A stretch of DNA of 64,000 nucleotides, from assembly GCF_040807025.1 (NCBI RefSeq), contig NC_090982.1, positions 77,913,931 to 77,977,930 of the forward strand, written 5' to 3'. The position numbers and the translations under genes were made by a program. A model generated the notes under the pieces. The model was not told the DNA's origin. It searched no databases and was given only the letters and a program-made list of their open reading frames with translations. The stretch's first letter is position 1, and every line of letters starts with the position of its first letter. Below, piece by piece: positions 12,003-23,700 of the stretch. This stretch comes from Struthio camelus (Eukaryota; Chordata; Aves; Struthioniformes; Struthionidae).

Positions 12003-14223
12003 GTCCCCACTGCAGAATACAAATTCTGCCTCTCAAAGTCAAAATTAGCACTATTTTTTAGCCATGTCATGTTCTAGTAGATCTGAGCCCAGGCTGAAAA
12101 GCTGCAGGCCTCTTTGGGGACTTCAGACACATCGTTCTGCCTATTGATGCCTACATCTCCTCTCCAGAAATACGGAAATCTTGTTCCCTTGATGCCATCA
12201 TAGGGGTCTAGGGACACAGGTTCTTACTTCAGCTGGATTTGTTACTACTGCAGTCGTGCCAAGGAGATAGGACTGGCCACTTATTGTGCTAGCTACTCTG
12301 CCAAGGGAGCCTAGCTGCTACACCAAAGAATTTAGATCCAAGAAGGCAAACTGTCCAAGGGCTGGAGATGCTCTTGCTTTCTTTCATTGACATTTTTAGT
12401 CTTTACCAGGCAGCCCTGAACTGAGCTCAAGCTGAACGTTTGACTGCTGTTCTTCTGAGTGTGCTGAGGATGACAAAGTTAATGTTTGTGCAAGGCTTGA
12501 TGACCTTGGAAGCATGACATGCTGCTGATATGAAAACAGAAGTGGCTGTGCTTGTTGATTTTAAAACCCCAAGGAGCGTACAGTGGAAGGTGCCCCTGGG
12601 GCCAAACCAGCTCCTAGCCACTTTAGTAAACCTGGGGTGCAGGGGAGAAGGCTCTGTCTTGCATTCCCCCATTCAGGTTGTCACCAGAACCTGCTGGTTC
12701 TCCCTTGGGACTGAAGCACCCTAGTGAGAGCTGCACAATCTAACGCAGTCCTGGCCTCCCTTCCCTGCCTGCTAGCAGCCACCTCCCCAGCGCAGGCACC
12801 CGCCAGGAGGAGGGTCACGCTGCTCCCTGAGCAAATGCAGGCTGGATGCCCTTGGAGGTGAGTGGGGAAGGCAGGATTAGAGGAGGCCAGGACTCGCGGG
12901 TAGAATCCAGTCTCATGCTTATCTCTAGTGGTGGCACAGTTCAGAGCCAAACCAGCCCTGGAGGCAGATGCTCCAAGGGGTTGGTTTCTCGTCGGTGTGT
13001 CCTTTATGTAAATGTGACATGAGAGGTGGCACCCTCAGTGCGCTCGGCAGAGGGGTTTCCATCCTGAGGTTTCTGACTGTTGCTGCTCTTCTTGCTTCTG
13101 TGAGCATTGTGTGCGCGCTCCTCAGCAGTGGCTCCTGCCCAGCACCGAGGAGGGCCCTGTCTGTCTATGCAGGAGGAAACCTCCCCTGAGATCCTTCCCT
13201 GGTGCCAGGCCAGGAGTGGGACAGTATGTATCTTGGTCCTGGCATGGGGGAGCGGTGGAATCGTTTGTGTCTAGCTTGCGCTGCCTGGAAAATGTCAACA
13301 GAAACCCACTACCACTGTGAAAGGTTGGGCTTCTTTGGAGCCTGTCCCTGCCCTGATCCCCGGGCAGCTGCCTGGCGTGGGGCTGGCGTGGAGCTGCTGC
13401 CTGTGGGGCAACGCCAAGAGATGACACTGCTTCAGACAAGTCAAACTTGGTGTGCTTCAGTTCCCAGCAATTAGCATCTGTTTGCATGTCCTTCTCTTCA
13501 TCCCATCTCTGTTTATTCTTCCCTGAATGTTTCAGACCGTTTTTTTACTCCAGGGAATAGTCATGTTTTTAGCGTACCTGTCTCCCCTTGCCCTTGGGGA
13601 GCAGCGTGGGCAGCATTCAAGGAACAGGCGTGGGCTTGGGAAAGCTGCTCTCTCTTCCTGTGGCCGACTTGACTCACTGCCTGGATCGGAGTAAGATTGT
13701 TTTTTATTTTATCAACCTCTCTGTGCCTCAGTAACCCTGAGTTGGGAAAAAAGGGGGAAGGACCCAGTTCTTGAAAGCAACTTGAGAGCTCTGCCTGCAA
13801 AGCGCTATAAAGGTGCTAAGCTCTCCTGGGCATCACTGCGTATCTGGTTAACGCTTTCATTCCCCCGTCAGCAACTCAACCCAGAAGGTGGAAGTGGTTC
13901 TTGAGTCTCTGCTGGCAAGTAGAGCCTTTCTTTTCCTTAAATAAATAAGTAAATACTGGGCAAGTTGGCAGCACTCCTTCATCTGACGGCGTCGCCTCCA
14001 CGCTGCTGCTGCGCCCTTGACCCGGCGGGGCTGGCGCGTCGAGGAGAGGGCCTGGGAAGCTGGGAGTCCCCGTCTTTGCTTTCCGCTCCGCGTGCGAGTC
14101 GTTCGCCTCCGTTCGCCGGCTGCCGCGTTGGGATAACGCCGACCTACCTCACAGGGGTGTTGTGAGGCCGAGCTACGCGTGGTGTGCATGAAGCACCTCG
14201 AGGAAGGCCCGTGAGCTTTAGAT

Positions 14224-14248
14224 TTTATTATTATTACTATTATTATTT
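14224..14248. repeat. (ATT)n microsatellite
   Basis: A short interrupted TTA/ATT repeat marks the switch from ordinary intergenic DNA to the GC-rich FANCG promoter island. Confidence 0.8.
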
Positions 14249-14599
14249 TAATTGTTAAATCATTGGTTAATAGGTGGTGGGGAAGATTAGCTTTTTCGCG
14301 TGGAGGCTAGCTGCCGCCTTGCTCCTGCCCGCCAGGCTGGAGCGGGGCGCGAAGCCCTGCGCCGCGGCGGTCGCTCCGGTTCTGTACGACTGCACAACCT
14401 CATCGCTGCAAATAAAACGTGAGAGCCGGAGCGCACGGACTTCATTTCGGGAGGTTGGGGGGGCCCGCGGCGCCCGGGCCCCGCTGCCGGCCGCTGCCCT
14501 GCCGGCCTCGCGGCTTCGCCGAGCGCGGCCTTTCGGCCCCTCTCGGCCACCGCCTTCGCGGCGGGACGGCGGCAAGCCCCGCCCGCTCCTGCCGCGCGC

Positions 14600-14720
14600 T
14601 TGGCCGTTGCCTTAGCGACCGCCGCTTCCCGCCTGCCCTTGGGGCCAATAGCAGCGGCGCCGCGGCGGGCGCCAGCCAATCAGCGGCAGGCGGGAAGGCG
14701 GGAGGAGAGCGGCGGCCGCC
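14600..14720 (+). promoter_or_regulatory. FANCG: FANCG CpG-island promoter with mirrored E2F-type sites, two CCAAT boxes and an X-box-like site
   Basis: A CpG island covers about 14290-15130 and includes FANCG exons 1 and 2. Within 120 bases of the start codon are an X-box-like element at 14606-14619 (GTTGCC-TT-AGCGAC), an E2F-type TTCCCGCC at 14626-14633, CCAAT boxes at 14645-14649 and 14676-14680 (31 bases apart), and the exact reverse complement GGCGGGAA at 14689-14696. No TATA box is seen. E2F control of Fanconi genes is established in mammals. Binding here is inferred from motifs only. Confidence 0.65.
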
Positions 14721-17700
14721 ATGAAGCGGCGGCGGTGCGGGGAGGCCCCCGAGCCCGGCTGCCTCCGCGCCTGGGCGGCCGAGAGCGAGGCCCTGGCCGG
14801 GCGCTGGCGGGTGCGAGGGGGTCGCCGTTTTCCGGGAGCGCCGGGGCTTCCAGCACCGCTTGCCGTGGGAACGCCTGGGGCTCGGCCTCGGCCTGCCCGC
14901 CGGCGCCGGGCCTTGACGCGGGGTGGGGGGTGGCGGTGGCCCGGGCCGGCCCCGGTGCCGGCCCGGCGGGTGAGTGTGTCCCTTGCAGGCCGCGCGCTGC
15001 GCGGGGCCCGGCGGAGCGGCGGCGCGGCAGCAGCGAGGCGCCTTTGGGGAACTGCTCTTGCGGATGCGGGGTGAGTGGCAGGCCCGGCCGGTTGCCTTCC
15101 CTCCTCTCCCCTCCCCTCCCAGAGCCGAAGCGTGCCGGGGGTGGAAGTCCCGGGCCTGGATACTGATGTTTGCCTGGCCGCAGCTCTGATATCCTGATGT
15201 TTGAAACAAATCTCTGAAGAGACGGAAGTGAAATTTTTCCCTGCTGCCATAAGCTGAGCTGCGCCTTGGGAGGGGTGAAGGCCCAGCCCTGACCTGTACC
15301 TAATCCTTTTGTCAGGGGTTGTGGTTGAGCTTTGGGGTTTCTGGAAGAAAAGAGGCAGGGAAGGAATGGCAGCAGCCTAGAAGCTGCTGGATGGGGTTGC
15401 TTGTCACCCCACTGCACCGAGATGCCAGAAAAGGGATTCCCGGCGGCAGTGCTACTATAGAGGAAACCTGATCGGAGAAAGATACTATAGGGAGCAGTTA
15501 GGCAATAAGAGCAGAGCAGCCCAGCATTTGGGTTGTCCTGTGGCTGCAGCTGGGGAGACAGAACATGGGAAACCTCTGCGGAAGGACGGACCTGTATTGG
15601 GAAGAGCACGTTCTACTGATGCCCTGTTGGAAGGGCTGGAAGGCCTCTCTGTCCTGGAGGACTGCAGGACCTAGATAGCATGCTGGTTGGAAAGACACCA
15701 AGGATGGTATCAGTAGTATCGGCACCTGGAGAGGTGACATCTGCTCCCACTGTGGGTAGTGCGGTCTCTGAACTGTAAAATCTCACCACCACCACCACCA
15801 CAAAAACCTTGGCAGGAATATTCTTTTGTCGCAAAGCAGGGTGATGAAGCCTTAGCGTGGATGGTTGTAGGGTTTTCTCTAGCCACACACCTAGCTCAAT
15901 TAATTCTTATGTTGGCTTTGATTACAGGGCTGCCAGCTGCCCTCGCCACCTTGCCTCTGGAGCTTACTGTCCTCTACAACTCCCTGCTTTTTGCTATGGG
16001 AGCATCTAACTGTGCCATCAGTGGAGAAGCAGAAGGAATACACCAGGGGCTCCTCAGGGGTAAGAAGAACATTCTCTATTTTAAATATGTCGGGTGACTG
16101 GCCAGGGGAGGGAGGACTGTGAAAAAGAAAGGCTGGCTCTGTAGGGAACGGCAGGAGCATGGAGCAGCGTGAGGCCATGGATAATATGTGCATGTTGCAG
16201 CCCGTGGGGATGGGCCAAAGGTTTTAAAGGAAACAAAAGAGTTTTGAGGCATAAAATGCCAAGTTTCTAGCAAAGTTTTTGTTAATTATGATGCCCTGGG
16301 TTCAAAGGGAACTCACTGAAGTAGACTCTGAGTCAGAGAGAGATCCGCAGTGTTAGCGCTTGCTTGTTCTTGGGCTAGTGACCTTAGGAGGAGTCAACAA
16401 AGCTGGAGTCATGGCTCTGAACGGTGTGTTGTCTGCTGTGGGTTACCTCATTAATATGAGAGCTCTGGTTTCTGTGCTGCTCCTGTAGCCAGGTGAAGCT
16501 GGGCAAGCCCTGTAGCCCTGTTCCATCCCTCGCTAGGAAGAGCCTCTGTTTGCTTGAGGCTTCCTCCCACTCTTGGGAGGATATCTGTTACAGGGCACTG
16601 ACCTGTTGCCTCATGGCTGTTTCTTTACTAGTTCTGGAGGCTTGTGGGGCCTCTGGGCAGGATCTCAGCACTGAGGAGCTGTGGCAGAAAGTGCTGCAGG
16701 AGGTGACTGTTGAAGAACTTCAGGCGCCTTTGCATCGGCTGGGCGCCCTGCAAGGAGCGTGGTGGCTGGCAGCCAACCGCCTGGGAAGTATCATCGGCCT
16801 CTTCCGGCTCCTGAGCAATGCTGAGGTAACCAGGCAGCAGGAGGATGCTGTGCAGCTTCTAGCTTCCTACACTGTCCCGTGTCAGAGCATCTGCATGCTG
16901 TTACCATCCCTGCAACAGTGCAGTGCCTCCTGCGTGTATGATAGGTGTCTTCCCTTAGCCTTGGGGGATCGTTAAGCCAGCTGTTCCTCCCCTCCTGCTG
17001 ATTTTGCAGCCTGATCTCCTCCACAGCTGGTGCTTGATGTTTTTCTGGGTGGCTCAAAAGTTTAGCGCCAAGCCATGCTGGGGATGAATTGTCCGGCTGG
17101 ACCTGAGTCAGCCTTAAAGGGACAGCATCTGAATTGCTTGCTAACGTCAGGAGACCTATCCAGCCCATTGCTGAGGGGCTTGTATTTTTTCTTTACTGTT
17201 GCCACTAGGGAGTTTCCAAGTAGTCTCAGTGTGTGCCCCAGCTATATCTGCAGACCAAAATAAATACTTGCAGGTTTGGTAAAAGGGTGCAGAGCTGGCA
17301 TAAATACTGTATTTGCCATAAAACCCTCTCTCCAAAATGCTGCTGTGGCATTTGGAGACCTGAACCCATCAGTGCTTCCCACTTAGCATGAGTAATCCTG
17401 TCCCTGGCATCCCAGCTTAACCTAATGGCCCGCAGTGCATTAATGGGTCCCAGAATAGCTCCTGCCTGCCAGGGCCCAGGGCAGCAAGGCGCCAGCCAGG
17501 TGACTCAGGCATGCTGGAAGGGGGCTGCAAACAGAGCTGCAGCCTCTGCAGGGAATAAGCTGTGAACAGTGTGACTTAGAGGAACCTTTCCTACTGATCA
17601 GGAGCACCAGGTCGCCGAGGGGTCCCTTTTCAAAAGCCCTCAGGCAGCACTTGAATCTGCCTTGCTGGAAGTCCCGAAGGTGTACCTCCCACTGTCAGGT

Positions 17701-20700
17701 GGGAGCTGCTGCCCAGCACCAGGAAGGAGTTATTCCCCAAACCAGGTTGTAGTTAGAGTGAGGGCATGGTAGGACATAGCTCCCCAGGACAGAGCATGCT
17801 GTCGAGGAGCTCAGTGCCCCTCTGCTTCCCTTTGCCTCAGGATCAACGCTCCCTTCAGTATTCCCTGCTCTCTGTCTCTCTGTGCTTGCAGGACGCAGGG
17901 AGAGCTCCCTGCAGCGGAGGGAAGAACGAACTCCTCTCTCTGCTCAAAGCATGGAAGGTACCTGCCGAGGGGTCCTCTGTGTCCCTCGTACAGAGCGCCG
18001 AAGACTTGAAGGAGATCCTGTGCACTGCAGCCGCCTTCCTGCAGGGTTTGTGCAGAAGGGACCGTCGTCCCTGCTGTAGCCTCCCCCTGCCCTCCTGTCC
18101 CAGGACCCCTCTCCCTGCCGTTATCCTGGTTGTTCTTCCCAACCAAGTCAGCCCTTGGGATTCCCTTGGGAAATGACCCAAGCTGAGCCTTTGGGTCTAT
18201 GGGTCTCAGACTTGCCATTTGATATCCAAAGAGCTTCTCTGCTTTTTCCCTAGCTAAGCCTCTGCATTGCCACAGGGCTTCTTCTGCCTGTGTTTGGCTT
18301 TAGGTAGGTGCCTGGGCTCAGCACTGATCTTGGTAAAGCTGGAAGGCTGGTGGGGGGCCTATGAGGATTTTCTTTTCTTCTGTCTGTCCTCTGGTGCCTG
18401 CCTTGTTGCAGGCATGCTGCTCCTGCTGGATTATAGTGCTGCAAGAGCCAAGTGAAGCTGTTGTGCAGCCTCTCAGCCTGGTATGGCAGCAGGGGATAGA
18501 GCTCAAGAGTCAGAGATGAGATCCATCCCAGTCACACTGCTTGCTTGCTTGCTGTCTTGATAGCACCTGCAGCTCCTGGGGCAGCCAGCACTGCCTCACT
18601 GTGTTCAGTTTCCTTTCCTTTGAGTGGGGAAAGTTGGAGCTTCTCATGCACAAACCTCTCAAAAGCCTCTAGGGTGGTAATAGCACTTTCAGCAAAGAGG
18701 CAGCAGATGAGAATATGGATGTGACTTAGGCACGTTGAGGGTGTTTTCAGAGGGAAGCTTGAAGCAGGGGTTGAAAGAGAAGCAAACAGCAATCACAGTA
18801 AATATTTTTGAATTAATATCCTAGAGCATCCTGCTAGGTAATGGCCCAGATGTACTGGAAAAAAATGTTTTTTCTGTGCGTGCTTCCTCACCTGCACTAT
18901 TTCTGCTGTGCATGTATATGCACCTGGGCCTGCCCAGCACCTACCTCTGCCTCGGAAAAGGTGGGCATCTTGGTATTCAGGGCTTGGAGGCTGCCCTTCT
19001 TTCCATTAGACGCTTACATAGAGCAGCTTGTTCTCTTTCAGTAGTGTTGAGCAAAAGATGGAAGCTTGGGCCGATCCTGCCCTGTGTTGCTGGTTGTGGA
19101 GGGATCCAGGCATGGGACAGTTGGGAAGAAAAGGGTGGGTTGGGCATAGCACAGCCTGAGCTGTGGGCCTGCTCCCTTTGGGGGGGTTTGCAGGATGGGG
19201 TGTCTACAGAGCCTTGTTTAGGGGCCAGGCTGTGTGGGGAGTGGAGCCGCAGAGCTGAGATGTTGGGTCTGTTGTAGGGCTGCAGGAGCTGGAGGCTGGG
19301 AACCTCCCAGGCGCCCTCTCCCTCCTGCAAGAAGCTGCTGGCGGATTCTGCTCCAAGAGGGTCCTGGCTCAGATCTACACCTGCCTCGGCCGCTGCGCTC
19401 AGCGAATGGTAACAGCCAGGCCTCTCCCCTGCCAGCACAGAGAGGGGAAACAGCCTGAGAGCTGGGAGGGGAGCGTCAGGCTAACCTCCACAGTGCCTCT
19501 GTGTGGTCAGGGCTGCAGCGGGAGGGCAGTGTCTTGAGCACGGTACCCTTGTGGCCCCGGTCTCCTTGGGCAGCTGCAAAATCCAAAGAGGGATTTTCCC
19601 TGAGCACAAAGGGTTGCTTCAGAGAGAGGAGAAACTCAAACTCCGTCCAAGAAGAGTTGCCTTTGATGGCTAAAGTGCTGCAGCTTGATAATATGCGTGC
19701 TGCCCTGCAGCAGTAAGGCGAGCTCTGAAGGAGCTTGAGGGCATGGAGAAGGTTTGGTGGGTTGCTGGGGTAGCCTGTGCATGCATACTGCCCTTGCTTA
19801 GTGGGGCTTATCGGAGAAGCAAGCAAGGTGGGGATCTGGATCCCAGCAAACAGTAAAGATGTGAGCAGGATGTCTTTGCAACGTGCAACTCCCCTCATTT
19901 TCCTAGGGCAAGCCTCAGACAGCCCTTCAGCACCTGAAACGGGCCCTCCAGGTGGACTTCCAGTGCCTTCCTGCCTTGTCCCACGCTGCAGCAGTGTACC
20001 GTGAGCTGGGGGAGACAGACGCAGAGCTGCAGACCCTGGCTGTGCTATACGAGGTTTGTCTGCTGCCTGCAGTTGTGCAGTGGGGTGGCCTCAGGGTTGA
20101 TTTTTGAGATTCATGCCTTCTGAGGGGCTGTTTTAGCCTGAAGAGGTTCCCAAAGTGGAAGACGGTGATCCAGCCGTGGTACTACCGTCAGCAGTGTCTC
20201 CTCTGGCTTCAGCAGTGGGAACAGGGGAGCCCAGCTTGGTCAGGAACTGCTGCTTAGCACCCAACTGTTGGCTGAGCAGAGGTTACACTTCAGTGTTGGA
20301 GAACATTAGCCTCTTAAAGTCTCTAGTAAAGGAGCCTTTAAAAGGCATGCTGTGGCTGTGAGAGGGTGTGCATTAGCTGCGGCAGCCTTGTCCTGCCTGG
20401 GAAGAGCAGTAAACACCGAGTTAGCTCTTAAGCCTTTTTGAAGTCCCGTAACACAAACACAGCCATGAGAGATCTCTCTCACTGCTAATAGCACAAGATC
20501 TGGTCTAACTAGGCCTGTGGCTGTGATGGGAGATGCTGTTCCGTGCAGCTCAGAGCATCTTGAACTGAAAGGTTCTGTGTGCTCTTAGAGATCTCCTGAT
20601 TATATGTGGGGAGCAAAAGTCTGCCTGTCTCTGTTGTGATCTTGCCCTTCCTTTTCCTGGAGGTGGCTGTGCCCTAGTGAGTGAGAACAGCATAGGTGTG

Positions 20701-23700
20701 GTGTAGTACTTCTGCTTGGCTGGATGCATCTCTGGAGTCCAGAAATAGCAAATCATTGCAACTGCTTGGGATTTGACCAGTAGTGTATCTACTACGGTTT
20801 CTGTTCCTGTTTTGCAGGCTCTGGAAAGAAGCTCTCCAGCAGCTGCTTCCACTACTCCCTGTAGTCTAATCCAAACAGAGCACCTTGTCCACACACCAGC
20901 GCTAGCTTCTCTCTTCCGCCATCGCCCCCCTTCCGAAGTGAAGTACCTGCTGGCACAGAGGTGTCTCCAGGATGGGAGGTAACAGAGCTGCCTCTTGTCT
21001 GCTCACAAGATGCTGCCCCTTTGGGATCTGCAGTTTTCTCTGTGCTCCTGGATATTGTCCAGTCGGTATTGCTGTTGTAGGTCTGTTAGTTGTGGGCAGC
21101 ACGGACAGAGTGATTGCAGTGTGGGGAGTGCCTGCAGGCTGGCAATTCAGGTTCCACCTGGCTGCTGGCACTTATTGGGGTCCCCTGCTCCTTCTACCGT
21201 GTGTCCTGTCCCTGTTGCAGGGTGGCTGCTGCTGTGGAACATTACTTGGATTTTCTGGCTCTGCTCCAGGATGGGCTGCAGCAGCAGGTAGGTATCTTGA
21301 AAAGTTTCCCTGGCGCCTTGGGAGGTGAGATTCGGATACCCACCTGAAGGACTGGTATCAGACTTCACACCTGGACCAGTTTCACTGTCTAGCTTGAGAA
21401 ATAAAGGAAATAAGCTGGGAGCTGCCAAGGGGGCAGTGGGAGCTGCGGGCTGGCACCTCTGACCCATGGCACATCTGCCTTGGGATTCACACCAGAGACT
21501 GCTTGGTACTACTGCCCGGAGAAACAGTTTCCCCTTATCTTCAGGGAGTAGTTGTTGGCCCAGTTCTGGATGGCCTTCACTTCAGGACTAGGGTTTGCCT
21601 TTCTGGCTCTGCTGAGCCATTGCTGCTCCACAGCTTCTGCTTCCAACAGGCTCCAGTTTCTATCGGAGTGGGTCTGAGCTTTGCTGGGTGGCAGCTCTGG
21701 ATCCCCAGTAAGCATGGGGCCACTCTGCTTGGCTGGGAGTCGTGCAGTTCTATGTCTGAGCACTGCCGTCGCTTGTCTTCCCCAGGTGCCTCTGGATGGT
21801 GGATCAGCTCTGCCCAGGATACCTGAGGTGTTCTTGGAAGCAGCATCTGCTCTGGAGCAGGCCGGGAGGCATCAGGATGCCATAACTGTGTGTGAGGAGG
21901 TTGTGAGCCGGACAGCTGACCTGATCCCACAGACGCTGGAATTTGAGGAGAGGCCAGAGCGCCCATCACCAGGGACAGAATTGGCTAGTGGTCCCCTGTC
22001 CCAGAAGAGGGAGAGTCTGTGCTGCCTTGTGTGGAGAACAGCTGCATACCTGCACCAGGGCTGGGCCTGGGCCAAGCTGGCCAAGAACAAGGAGGCCATA
22101 ATGCAGTTCAGCAGGTGATGAAGGTGCACTGCAAGAAGGGGCCTAGCCAGCAGCTCGCTAGATGCTGGGGCAGCAGTGGCTGACGGGCCAGAGCAGAGTG
22201 CACCTTGCTGTGGCAGCTGGCGTGACTGCTTGCAGCCCAAGGACAGCACTGAAGTTCCTCTGTCCTCCCTCCCTCAGGTGCCTTGGCGATCTCTTACGAG
22301 TCCAGCTTTATGGGTCGGGTGTTGAAACAACAGGTATGACACTGCGCAGCTGAGACCTGCTCGAGGCCTGGCTGTGTCTGGATCTGGTGTTTCTGGCAGT
22401 GGTGGGAAAAGAAGCAAGGCTCCAGGCCCATTGTCACCTCTGGCAGGAGGTGCCTGTTGCGCTGTGCTGAGCTTCATGCCACACTGGAACCTCTGAAGGG
22501 ACCAGCTGGTTTGGTCAGAGAAGGGTTTCCCCCAGCCCTGCCTTCTTCCCCGTGTGCTAGGTGACAGTTAAGCGGGCTGTGAACTGGAAAGCTTCTTGAA
22601 TTCGGGTGCCAGGGTATAGATTTGAATCAGTTGTGCTGTTCCTAGTCTTTTAAGGATTTCCCTCCGCTCCTCTTTGTCTTCCATGGCAAATTTAATTCTT
22701 GCCTTGGAGGTGCTATGGACACCTTGTGCACCAGTCTTTTGCAACAGGCATGGCTTAGCCTTTCCTTCCTTGTGCTTGCAGGCTTTGAGCAGGAAGGAGA
22801 TCTGCAGCAACGCTGGCCCAGAGCCTTTGGTCTCTTGGCAGTGTTTGCATGCAGAGGCTGAGAGCAGCCTTTATTCCAGTTATGGGACTGCCGAGAGAGC
22901 GTGAAAGCGCCCAGCCTGCACCTCTGCAGATGGGCAGCCGAGCAAAGGTCAGGCTGTTGCTGAGGTTACTGTTAAGTCATAGCCACATAAGGTGCTTGGT
23001 GTTCTTTGTTCTTGCCTCTACCACCTCCTGGCCTGTCCTCTCCTAGAAGATCCCCTGTTCCTTGACAGTCTCTTGCAGCGCTATTGGCATCATTTTGGGA
23101 TGTGCCTGGCAACAAGCAGAGAGGCTGAGCTTGGTCACAGGCTGGTTGTGGAGCAGGGCAGTTGGAAGATGAACAGGCCAGGCAAATGTTTGGTTTATCT
23201 TGACTGCTAACCTGGTTTAGTTTGCTAGGATGGGGGAGGGAATGTCGGAGGATGCTGTCTCCAGGTGTATTTGTCTTTGTCTTTCTATGCCAGAGAGTCT
23301 CCTACCAGAAGTGAAGCTTCTCCAGAAGATCAGGTTGCTTTCTCTCGTTGGGCGAGGCAGCCAGTTCCTGGAGCTGGGGAGGCATAGGGAAGCCTTGCTG
23401 GATTTCCAGCATGGTTTGCAGATCTCACCAGGTAAGAGGCTCATTTTGATGAGGGACAGAGAGAATAGCCACAAGTTTTCCTTTGCTATTTTCAGTAGAA
23501 AGGTCTCGTGTTCTAGATCACAAATTCAAATGACGGACTGTGGCCAGGCTGCTGGCAATGCTGCATGCTTGAGATACTCCTCTGGGGCCTGCTCAGCTCA
23601 TTGCCCCGGAGAAGCAGAGCAAAACTATTTTCCTCTGAAGGCTGACCTTTCTCTCTGCTGGTACCCTGAGACAGCGTGGAAGTCTCTCCTCTTCCTGCAC

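Larger units (their letters stand above)
9305..14270 (+). other. PIGO 3' UTR and PIGO-FANCG intergenic spacer
   Basis: No protein-coding gene is supportable in these 5 kb. The 5' part must hold the PIGO 3' UTR, but its end is unclear. I see no canonical AATAAA or ATTAAA until 13940, which is 4.6 kb past the stop. Variant signals occur at 10502 (AATATA), near 11933 (CATAAA) and near 12624 (AGTAAA). Open frames on both strands are short, overlap in several frames and show no family similarity. The spacer also holds a 21-bp tandem duplication at 11961 and an ATT-rich microsatellite near 14224, just before the FANCG CpG island. Confidence 0.6.

Noticed and set aside
14680-15609. 309-codon and other long minus-strand frames over FANCG exons 1 and 2
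   Set aside because: CpG-island DNA keeps several frames open at once, and the peptides are low-complexity Pro/Arg/Ala with no family signal. The plus-strand FANCG exons fully explain the region.
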